64,000 nucleotides of DNA. Origin: Ancylostoma caninum (taxonomy: Eukaryota; Nematoda; Chromadorea; Rhabditida; Ancylostomatidae). Where the stretch lies: positions 992,001 to 1,056,000 of the forward strand of contig JBAJFG010000248.1 of NCBI GenBank assembly GCA_037903475.1, read 5' to 3'. A program made the translations under genes and the position numbers. Shown in pieces: positions 22,811 through 41,645 of the stretch. Position 1 is the stretch's first letter, and every line of letters begins with the position of its first letter. The notes below the pieces were generated by a model, which saw only the letters and a list, made by a program, of their open reading frames with translations, was not told the origin of the DNA and made no database searches.

Positions 22811-23640
22811 CACTTTCATGTACTTGTATATCTATACTATATAATCTAGATGTGCTTTCATAAGCGTGTTGTTCAGAACATGCTTAACTGAAAATACGTT
22901 TGCAATAACATATTTTGGTCCTCCAACAAAGCTCTGTTGATACAATACCGTTTATCAATGGCGGACATGGGATAATGAATAATGAATTTTCCAAAACATC
23001 GGGAGTTCGAACTCAAAAAACGCACCGGTGCTAGTGGAATTCAAAGCCAAGAAATTTTCGTTCAAAAAGGCAATGATGAACAAAACATGGTGTTGGTGGT
23101 GGATTATTAGCAAGATAGGAACGTTCCGTAAGTTCATTCCTGAGCATGTGAAAAACTAGCAGGAACATTTCCGCATTAAAAGCACCATACCGTACCTATG
23201 AATGCCAGCGCAAAAGCCAAACAACAAAGCTAGTTTTCTTTCAAAATACTTCAAGATTCTTTTATTCTATAGAGCAATCATGAACATGTATGGTGGGATG
23301 AAATTATGCAAATGGTCATAGCAAGAACCTATCAGCAGCCTATTGCAAAGAGCTGCCGACAGTGAAGTGAGAACTCATCAATAGCGCATATTTGCGATGA
23401 GATCACTTCTATACAACACGTTTTTAAGTAGCCACAGGAAGTCCGTATGCAAAAATGTGTTTCTACAGGTGCAATCGTCACCTGTAGGAACACATTTTTG
23501 CATACGGAGTGCATGGGCACTTACAACAAAACAATCATGACCAAACCAAGCTTCTGTACAATAGGCTCAGCTGGATGTACTTCATGCCCATTCAAACACT
23601 ATTGGATGTGGTTATCATCATAGGATAGTACTAGTTCATT
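22811..23640. repeat. Segmental duplicate, copy 2 (empty site)
   Basis: This is the paralogue of 18770-20600, about 4 kb downstream and in the same orientation, without the 893-bp transposon. It contains a 66-bp palindrome at 23441-23506 that is not palindromic in copy 1. A related stretch (cagacctctgcacaatgg, ttggatgtaattcatgccca) is also found near 43800-43860. Confidence 0.7.
23441..23506. repeat. Near-perfect quasi-palindrome
   Basis: The arm ccgtatgcaaaaatgtgttt with ctacaggtg is followed, after a 7-bp spacer, by cacctgtagg and aacacatttttgcatacgg. Copy 1 at about 20330-20360 holds a single arm (ccatacgcaaaattgtgtct), so the second arm appears to be newly made by copying the first in reverse. 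Confidence 0.85.
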
Positions 23641-24208
23641 GAAACGTACTTTGAGAAGTACATTGAAAAGTTCTCTGATGAGGAACTGAAGCGAAAACGG
23701 ATTTACCAGGGAACGCGAGCTGTCCCAGTAGGCTTTTGTCCCAGTAATGGTGCTATCATTTCAAGATTCGTAAATCAAGAAAAATCGGCTCGTTTGGTGC
23801 GATTGAAACCAATGTTTAAACCAGGTTTTTTGGGTAGAGTGACATATTCAAGCCACTTTTGAAACTATTCTTGGAAACCTGATATGCACTGGAGCACATG
23901 TAAAAGAAACTGTATAATGCTCTGAATTTGGCATGCGAAATTTTACTGCAAATTCAGAAAAACGCAGCTCTGATACTCCTCAATATTCTGCTTTCGTTAC
24001 AAAGTTCTTTGAAATGTAATGATGTGCGGACGAATATTGAAAACTACGTGCTGTCACAACCTACGACGAGCTGATGTCCAAGGTCTGTTCTCTATCAAGC
24101 GTATGTACAAGCATTTGTCCAGCAGTTTCGGTTCATCTGTTTGTGCCTTTATCCAACAGTGCATTCCTAGGACGTATGGCATGGCATGAGTCGGGGCGTT
24201 AGAGCACG

Positions 24209-24216
24209 TATAAAGG
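24209..24216 (+). promoter_or_regulatory. TATA-like box upstream of hyaluronidase gene
   Basis: TATAAAGG lies 260 bp before the start codon of the 24469 gene, the most box-like sequence in that region. A second A-rich candidate (gcataaaaagc) lies near 24392. Assignment is tentative. Confidence 0.3.
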
Positions 24217-24449
24217 AGGAGGTACTGCCATTATGGTTGTGCTTACAACTCACTGGCGGCCCAAATCAGGTGAGTTTGAAACTATTGACCCGATCTGCCA
24301 CCCAGTAACTAGCAGCTCCTGCCACTGGAGAGGCGTTCTCAGGAACTAAATTCAAAACGGAGTTTCCAACGAAGAGTTCTTGATTAACCTGCATAAAAAG
24401 CGTGATGGAGGTTTATGCTGCGTCTATGCAACTCTGATCTCAACTCTTC

Positions 24450-24456
24450 TTTTCAG
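24450..24456 (+). promoter_or_regulatory. Candidate trans-splice or 5' UTR acceptor (TTTTCAG)
   Basis: ctcttctTTTCAG ends 12 bases before the start codon of the 24469 gene. It matches the nematode 3' splice consensus, and a spliced leader joined here would leave a very short 5' UTR. A normal 5' UTR intron is the alternative. Confidence 0.5.
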
Positions 24457-24468
24457 AAGGGGAGTGCA

Positions 24469-33471
<9,003 letters not shown>

Positions 33472-33521
33472 CAGACACCGTAATTTTTGTCAGTTTAGTG
33501 ATCGTTAGATGATCTGTCTAA

Positions 33522-34260
33522 TCTGTATGTATAAAAGTGAAAGTTTGTATGTTTGTTTGTGTGTTTGTATGTACGTTGCTTATAGAAACCGCGGAGGATT
33601 ATCCGATCCGGACCAAATTTTGCATGGTGGTCCATCAAGGGCTGGCGGAGGTTATAGGCTACTTTACACATGGGATTATTGATTAACTTATCGATTGTAT
33701 CGATTTTATTGATTTTTCACTATTTTCAACCAAGGGTCGGTGAGGACGTGCCTACTAGTGTTTTTCAATATGATGAGCACGAATATGACAACCATTTTAG
33801 ACGACGGTATCGATTTATTGAATTTATCGATTTCCCGCGATTTTTGCTGAAGGATTGGTGGGGAAATGCCCACTGGGGTTTTCGAATGTGCTGAACACAA
33901 ACGTGACAACCACTATGCATGGTAGCATTGAGTTATCTGTTTTATGGAATTTCCAGTCGAGATTTTGAATTTTTTTGCTTCTCCCTAAAGATGGATAAGA
34001 GCGCATTCACTGGCTTTTCAAAGAAGCTGAACACAAATATGGCATGCATTTTCCATAAAGTTATTATCTGAATAACTTCGTTTTTTTTTCATTTCTGCCA
34101 ATAGGTCGGTTAGAAAAGGCTATTCGGGTCTGTTAATGTATGCTTATCTCTAGAGTGGCGAGTATCTTGAATGGATTTATCTGTACTTGCAAATTCCCTC
34201 ATCAGGTGTGAAATACCCGGGGTAGTAAAACACCCGAGCGAAGCCAGGCATATCATCTAG
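33522..34260 (+). mobile_element. Non-autonomous Helitron
   Basis: It begins TCTGTATGTATAAAAGTGAA after an A and ends in CTAG before a T. This is the A^TC...CTAG^T signature of Helitrons. A terminal hairpin motif (cccgagcgaagccagg) lies just upstream of the end. The same ends flank 51707-52794. The body includes a decayed repeat of gatttattgattttatcg type. No Rep/helicase frame is present. It starts 50 bp after the stop codon of the upstream hyaluronidase gene, so it probably supplies part of that gene's 3' UTR or terminator region. Confidence 0.8.
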
Positions 34261-35083
34261 TCTATAATATAAACAACATATTACGACCTGTCTTGCTATT
34301 CAATGGCACACATCGTGACCTTCTGCATGCACCCTCTTCAATCATCTTCTGTTTTCATTTTTCTGCGAATCTCTTTCTCTACCTTTAACGCCAATGGTTC
34401 TATTCAGAAATGGAAAAATCGACTCCCTCAGGCGATGAATCACCCGGCGACAGATAGACATATGTATTTCGCAATATGTCCTAGCGCTTTGTTATATGTA
34501 CAGGGAACGTCAATCACGATTACACCTCCCTGCGGCCTGGAGCGCCGCACCACTTACTCGGAGCGTACGAGCGCGCGTTCCAGGCTGCAGAGAGATGCAA
34601 TCGTGATTGACGCTCCTCTGAACTTTCTGCCCGCGGTGGACCCGCGGTATGAGGTCGATCTGCGGTGGATCCGCGGGTGCCCACGATAGATCCGCACATA
34701 CCCGCGGTGGGGAACCGGTAGTGGCGTCATCTCCGCGGTATGCGCACATATGCCCGCGGTGGATCCGCACATGCCCGCGGTGCGCCCGCGATAACATTGC
34801 ATTCCGCGGTGGACCCGCACTTGTCACACGGTGGATCCGCACATGCCCACAGTGGAACCACGGATGAGTTCACCATTTGAATTTGGACATCCGTATCCCG
34901 TTCAACTTCATCCGCTTGTTCCTATCACCATCCAGTGCCCTTCGAAACTTGTTTGTTTTACCAACCAGTGCCCTTCGAAACGTTATTTGCTGATAATATG
35001 TTCCCACCTGTGCCGATAATGCTCGTCTAACTGGTGCGCTAATAATTTGACTAGGAACTTTTATTGAATTTGATGAAATTTAG

Positions 35084-35201
35084 CCGCAAAGCTCGAGATC
35101 TTCTCTGTGTGTGATGATCGGTGGTGGTGATGGATCCCGAGAAAAGAATATCTGTCGACGACGCCTTAACGGATGTGGATTTGTGGTACGATTCTTCCGA
35201 G
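35084..35201 (+). pseudogene. MAP kinase (JNK/KGB-like) exon fragment
   Basis: The frame between a TTTAG acceptor and a GTAAGA donor reads RKARDLL, then VMDPEKRISVDDAL and VDLWYDSSEV. JNK-family kinases have ARDLL.KML(V/I)(I/M)DP(E/D)KRISVD(E/D)AL..HPY..VWYD..EV at the end of the kinase lobe. Here two adjacent stops (TGATGA) and an insertion replace the KML part, and the HPY triplet is missing. No other kinase exon was recognised nearby, so it is a captured or decayed gene piece inside the fold-back structure. Confidence 0.5.
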
Positions 35202-37049
35202 GTAAGAAAAATTACTGCCACTTTCCCTTCTTTCTTTCTAGTTCACCAATTCGTCAATGGCCTTCTTATTTTCGAAGTTAAACTATTGAACAAGCTGTTG
35301 GAGGTTGGAACATGAATGAGTTACGATGCTTTGAAAATACTCATTTTCTTCTTCGCATAAGTGAGAGATACCACCTCATCCAACATATTCTACGCAAGGA
35401 TATCCAGAATACTCGTATCGCATTGATGCCCACTTACCTGTTATAACTTTCACTTAGCCGTGCTTATAAATTAGTGCTACACAATCTCCACTGAAACGAA
35501 AAACAAAAAGATGAGGAAAATTCATATCTGATTCTGTGCTTCAGTTTCTGAAACAATAGAATCGGCAAGTTCCAAGTGGCCAAGGTGTTCATGGTAACGA
35601 TGAACATATAATTTTTTTGTGCAAGAACACGAACATCGGCAGAGCCAAAGTTCTTTATTCTCATCTTCATTTTCTTCGATTTTTTTTTTGTTGGACAGAA
35701 CCTTGAGTGGTTCCATATTTAGTTATTTTACTGTTCCATTCAGCAATAAGCTTGTTAGGCGGTGAAGAAGGGAAAGTTGCTATCTTTCATTAGAAACGGC
35801 GTATTTTATTCTCGGTGTTAGTTTTTCACAAAATCTGAACTGTGCTTTATCGAAGTTCATCATTTGGATTTCGATGTGTTTCTTCTTCCATTTAGAATTA
35901 AAACTGTGAATTTTGAATAGCTTGTATGGCCAGGCGCACAATTTACTATATATCGTTAATAGAGCAACAAAAAGAATAGAAAGCTGAAGGATGTAACTAC
36001 GGGTGCAAAGAGGGCTCCGTTCAAAATCCTGGCTTGTATCGATTTTTGGTTCTCCAGTATCAGCTTCAAAATTTAGCACAGTGTTTCCTCTTTAGCTAGT
36101 CGTCGACAAGGACGACCTCAGGAAACTTACTGCGCGCCAACGAGACATCACTACCGATGGTCTTATAAGGATTCCCACGGCATTTCGTTCTGCATTTAAA
36201 AATAAGTGGGATGTTATACCAGAACAGTTTGGAAGTACGCGAAGCGAACCCTTTTTTTAGACTTCGTTCTTCACATCGCTGGGCAACAACAAGGATCGGA
36301 GTGCTCTGTGAAGATAGACGACATACTCAGTTCCGTGGTGCAAGTTTCCCCTTTCATTGGCGATTGTGAGTCTTACACCATTACACCCTTTCCAAAAAAG
36401 AATCCAGAAGAAACTACCCTGGACGTCGCGGTGTTTGGCGAACAGAGCAGCAGCCGGACGATGCGCAAGTAACGATGGATGAGCCACTTGAACTTTCGGA
36501 TCTTTGAAAAGTCAGGTGTCGTCTACCTGCCATACTTTATGTTTGCTTACTTCTGTATTATTATTACATTTCATTCACGAAATGCTTTTCCCTTCTGAAA
36601 GTGAAGAATTCTGTGTTCTTTGCGCTGCATCTGGTTTTTTGTTGTGTTGCCTCCACACCCCATAATTGCTATTTTATGCATTTCTTACCATTTCCATCCA
36701 ATCTCGCTCATTATGTGCTGATTAATTTTTTTGTTGTGTTTATCCGCCATGTTTGCCATGTTATATATTTCTTGACACCTCAATCCCACCTCGCCTCCGA
36801 ATTTGCTGATTCGATTCTCATTCGATTCCTTTTTATTGAAGAGCTTGTTCATGAATTACGGTGTTTTTACATGTCTGCTCCTTACTATTGAAGAGCTTTG
36901 AAGAGTCCACGAAATAGTTATGTAATGTAGTGGAGTGAATAAAGTGAAGCTATAGTTCGTTCATATGTTATGGTTCTGTTAATACCCTTTTTACAACTGA
37001 TACTATGCGTTCGATAAGGTGGGAAAGGCATGAATTTCATTTGCACGCT

Positions 37050-37340
37050 GTCCGCAGTGGATCCGCACATGCCCACGGTGGACCCGCACAAGCCCGCGGT
37101 GGATCCGCACATGCCCACGGTGGACCCGCACAAGCCCGCGGTGGATCCGCACATGCCCACGGTGGACCCGCACATGGCCGCGCTGGATCCGCACATGCCC
37201 CCGGTGGATCCGCACATGCCCGCGGTGGATCCGCACATGCCCGCGGTGGCGCCACAGTACATCCGCGGTGGACCCGCACATGCCCGCGGTGGCGAACCGA
37301 CGCTCCACCTCGGGCGTACCGCGGATCCACCGCGGGCAGA
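37050..37340. repeat. GC-rich minisatellite, ~24-48-bp units
   Basis: Head-to-tail units of gtggatccgcacatgcccac alternate with gtggacccgcacaagcccgc, giving a 24-bp subunit and a 48-bp higher-order period at the left end. All six frames stay open; none is a gene. Confidence 0.9.
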
Positions 37341-37659
37341 AAGTTCAGAGTAGGAACAAGCGGATGAAGTTGAACGGGATACGGATGTCCAAATTCAAAT
37401 GGTGAACTCATCCGTGGTTCCACTGTGGGCATGTGCGGATCCACCGTGTGACAAGTGCGGGTCCACCGCGGAATGCAATGTTATCGCGGGCGCACCGCGG
37501 GCATGTGCGGATCCACCGCGGGCATATGTGCGCATACCGCGGAGATGACGCCACTACCGGTTCCCCACCGCGGGTATGTGCGGATCTATCGTGGGCACCC
37601 GCGGATCCACCGCAGATCGACCTCATACCGCGGGTCCACCGCGGGCAGAAAGTTCAGAG

Positions 37660-40314
37660 TAGGTTTTCGAGCTTTCCATTTTTGATGACTTCTGACGAGC
37701 TCTTCCGAGTGCTCCTCTTTCGTTTCCAAGAGCATTTCAGACATTCACGCAGCACTATCCTCCACGAACAGCAGCACTTCTCGCCTAGTACACTGATAAA
37801 TGCCGCTGAATCGTCGCGACCCAATCAGTACTTGTCTTCAGTTCGCCCCAAAGCTGCCGTTATTTTAGCCTCACAGTGCTGCTAATCGAGATTGGCTCCG
37901 CCAATATGCTCGCCCTAATCTGTTCCTATCTTTGCCCTGGAATGCTGCCAAAAGTGGTGTTTTGTAGTAATAGTCTCGCTCCACAGTACTCCCAAAATTG
38001 GTGTTGCCACTACGTTCTCGGCCCACCTTGCCGTCTAAGTGAGGCATCTTTATTTTCATCCACAGTGGCCAGAGGCCCACTGACCACCTGCTCGCTACAG
38101 AAATATGGACTTACAAAAAAATTACCATACACAAAATTCTAACAAATTTAGAGAATCATTTCAACATTGAAAATCACTGCAATAACTATTACTACATACC
38201 ATCTTTTTGAGTATTCGACCGATCAGAATATGTTGAACGTCGGGCGATGTTATTGTAATTAACACAAATACGTGCGGTTGGGACTGTCGTCATGATAAGC
38301 AAATATTAGTCGAACCATTATGACACACTGAAGCTTAACACACTATGTATAACTCCGTTGGTACCCTTAGACGTTACTTATGCTTGCAGCGTTTAAAAGT
38401 TGGAGCATCGATAAGCAATGCGAACTAGGAAGGAGAAGATGTGGTGCGTCAACTTTTACAGGAGGCAAGCTTATATAAAAATGTCAAAACTCAAAATGTC
38501 AATGGAAATGGAAATGTCAATTTCCATTTCCATGTCAATGTTGGCGATATAGTTAACACATTCGAAGAGGAGCTTCGAATATTCGAATATCGAATATTCG
38601 ACTCTTCAGAAACCATTCAAACGGATGAATATTATTCGAACGTCCAATGTCAGAAGTATTCGAATTCGAATATTCGAATATCAAGGGTTTCGAATATTCA
38701 AATATTCGAATATTTGAGAAGCATTTGCTAAAGAAATCTCTGCGAATATCGCCTGACATCAAAGGAGCTTGTCTCAAGTGATCGTTCTTCATTATCATTC
38801 ATTCTCTCATTCTTCATCGTAAAGGTTCGACAGTAAACCTAGCACAGAACAACGAAAGCAAAACTTCAATAGTAAGTATCTCAAGGAAAGACGACAACAG
38901 GAATCTTCAACAATAAACCCTGCGCAAAACGAAAAAAATAGGAAACGTCAACAGTAGAACAACAACTTCAACAGTACTGGCATAGAACAATGAAAACAGA
39001 AAAAAACTATTCAGCGTATTCGCGAGAGTCGTTCAAACCACAATTTGATGAGCCACCATGATTGAAAGCATATTGTTCTCCTGGTGCCTTACTACAGATT
39101 TGCAGATATTTCGTAATCGTGGTGATGATGCGTATAATCTGCTTTATTTTACGCGAAAGTTGTGTTGCTAACGCTGTCCGGTTACATCCCTCGTACCGCT
39201 AAAGGATACACTCTAGTTTTTTCGCTTTGAATGGCGATCGAATATCGAATATGGGCTCCGAATATTCGAATATATTCGAACAGTGCCACCATATTCTAAT
39301 ATTCGAATTCGAATATGATCGAATATTGGGGGATTCTCGAATAATCGACTATTCGAATATTCGAATTTTTCGAATATTTATTCGAATACGAATATTCGGT
39401 TAGAACTATAGTTGGCGACCAATCGATACGCACCGACGTCACAGCCGCCAACATTGGCGGCCGCCGATGTTGGCGATCGCCAGTCGCCGGCGATGGCTGC
39501 CGCCGCCGCTCCGCCCACAATCGATGCGTATCGGCCCCACAGTCGCCGGCGACGGCGACGCAACGTGCTACAGTCCTCGAGGACTATAGCGGCAGTGTTA
39601 GCAGCATTCACCATATCTTCGTGGTAACCGATCAGTAGTGCTGACCTTTCCACTGCAATTATGCATACTGCTCCCCTAAGAAAAATAGGCAGTACAGGCC
39701 TCGTCAGTCGATTGGCAGTGGTGCTGCCTCGATGCAGCACAACCTCAATAACTGCCGCTCTTGTCAGTACACATTTTACTCTGCTGCTGGGTCTAAAATG
39801 TGGGCGGGTCAGGTTGTACTCTCGGAGGATAGAGCTGCGCGGTTCTTCGAGATTGCTTTTGCAGTAGCAATTCGTGGCGTTGCTGCTCCTCATAGGAGCT
39901 TCATGAAGCCACCATTATGTTAAAGGCGAGCCCTGGGATTTTCTTCTCTCAATTTTCGCTTCATCCTTCTTCTACTATTCATTCTTCTAGCTTTCTTTTA
40001 TTTTATGTAATCAGCCTCAGCTGGCCCGAGCACGGAGATACCTATCGCTCTTTCATGAAACTTTTCTGGCATGCGTCGAAAAGAAGTCATAGACAACAAA
40101 GAGCTTGACTGATGAGAAAAGTCAAAGTTCGAGGATGACGAATATGTTTCATGGGAAAGTTTTCACATAATTAATAATTTTGACTGCAAAAACCAAGCTT
40201 TTCGCAGTTATCGAACAGATCATCAATATTATCAGTGCAAGGTGGCATTGAGAGCGCAGAAGTGTAGCTGAAAATTTCTGAGAAATTGTTCAGAAAGAAA
40301 CTGCAAGGTTTTTT
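37660..40314. other. Intergenic region with TTCGAATA-rich and GC-rich repeats
   Basis: 38571-38715 and 39238-39395 are dense in gaatattcgaata and cgaatattcgaat phrases, self-complementary and AT-rich. They border a GC-rich stretch (about 39415-39570) with ccgccaacattggcggccg and cgccggcgat. Similar TTCGAATA strings recur at 42860-42910 and 53595-53740. The 171-codon minus frame at 39378-39893 crosses this repeat and has no recognisable motif. Confidence 0.55.
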
Positions 40315-41645
40315 CTATTATATATGTGCCATACGAGAATTATAGGTGGAATCTTTATCTGCCCTACGTTTCAGCGCTCTCGCCATCTTCAAAGGCCTGC
40401 AACGAGATATATCTGAACAATCTAACGCCTCACCGCCAAGCACCTCACCACCCTAAGCCAACTTCTCGACATCGTTAAAAGCATTGAAAACCGAAACCCC
40501 ATAATGCTAAACATCAGCTCTTCTTAGATTCCACCGTCAGTGCTAACCGCACTCAACTGCCGACAGAACACGGATGAATGTGTGCTGCCATGTATAGGCG
40601 CGAGTGATATATGGTGTTGTGGATCTATACAGGCACTATCAGGCAGTTTATAGTTCACACAGTGGCATGAACGTCAAGAATTCATTTGTTATCGACAGAC
40701 ACTCTTTTTTGTTGTTCATTGAAGGACTTCTGACCGGTATCCAGAAGGCCCTCAATGTTTTTCCAAAGGCTCACACGAGAAAAACCACGAGATGGCTGGC
40801 TTCCGTTCCTCAACACTGAAAATTATCGGAGGGCACTGTTAGGGTGCAGTGGTACGGCAAGGAACGTTGTAAGAATATCTTAATACACGCCCGATCAGCA
40901 CATCCGGTAGCCATGAAGCGCGCAGTCATACGTAATATGTTTAGGAGGCGACCGAACTGTGCACTGGTGATCAAGAACGACAAGAATCAGAACACCTGGC
41001 ATCGGATATCGATGACTCTAATGGCCATGCAGTGTACCCACGTCGTTTCAACACTGTAAGCGGCAATATTCCGCGCAAAAATGAAATCCTTTTGTGTGTT
41101 CCGCTCATCTCTGACACCGTGAACGCCGCTGTCCAGCGTTGCATGATTCGAGCACAGTTACAAGATGATGTGAGATGGGTCAGCCTTCCCAAAAGTGATC
41201 TCAAAAGTCAACTATTCAGGAACCGACTTTATGTGCATCTCGGACAGGTTCATTGTGTGTCCATACGGAAGAACAGGAGACCGCGCACAAGTGGGAGTAT
41301 TCTAGCAAATCGAATGCATGATATGCAACACTATCTTCATTGGAGAACCCCTTGGGGTAAGAGTTAGAGAACACCTTGCAGGAAAACAGAGTGGCGGCTT
41401 AGGAACACCGCTTGAGAGGCTAACAACGGATCACACTACGGAGAGGGCTTGGATGTAAAGTGCACGATTTTGGCTCACGAAACAGACATTTCAGCAGGAA
41501 AAACATTGGAGGCCTTCTGGATCTCGATCAGAAGTCCTTCAATAACCAACAAAAATGAGTGTCCGAAGACGGTAAGAGCGCCAAAACGTAGGGCATAAAG
41601 TTTCCACCTGTAAACCTCGTATGGCACATATACAATAGAAGAATT
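40315..41645 (+). mobile_element. Penelope-like element relic with GIY-YIG nuclease
   Basis: Frame-broken coding remnants run on the + strand. KCKNILIHARSAHP-like (CKNILIHARSAHPVAMKRAV) and VPLISDTVNAAVQR are followed by CPYGRTGDRAQVGV, IECMICN.IFIGE and VRVREHLAGKQ. The last three are the zinc-knuckle-like linker and GIY-YIG endonuclease start of Penelope-like elements (family knowledge). At least two frame changes and one stop are present. The ends are inverted repeats: 40315-40390 (tatgtgccatacgag, aggtggaa, ccctacgtttcagcgctct) faces 41566-41645 (gagcgccaaaacgtaggg, tttccacctg, cgtatggcacata). Inverted terminal copies are known in this superfamily. The upstream polymerase core is missing. 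Confidence 0.75.

Larger units (their letters stand above)
23641..24468. other. Upstream region of the first complete hyaluronidase gene
   Basis: No coding frame was recognised. It includes a TATA-like box at 24209 and an acceptor-like TTTTCAG directly before the start codon, listed separately. Confidence 0.5.
34616..37659. mobile_element. 3-kb fold-back structure with ~309-bp inverted arms
   Basis: 34616-34924 and 37351-37659 are inverted copies that I could not distinguish. They give the same 72-residue translation on opposite strands, and base pairing holds to both edges I checked. The arms are GC-rich minisatellite, based on ccgcggtggatccgcacatg. The right arm is preceded by about 290 bp more of the same minisatellite (37050-37340), separated by a second copy of gcagaaagttcagagtag, which also closes the arm. 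The 2.4-kb interior is unlike the arms and holds a kinase-like gene fragment. Foldback-type transposon or rearranged satellite are both possible; target duplications were not seen. Confidence 0.7.

Noticed and set aside
34510..37885. Arg/His/Pro-rich frames of up to 150 codons on both strands
   Set aside because: Products of the GC-rich ccgcggtggatccgcacatg minisatellite and its inverted copy.
39378..39893. 171-codon minus frame as a gene
   Set aside because: It crosses a TTCGAATA tract and a GC-rich repeat, with Ala/Arg runs, and has no recognised motif or splice context.
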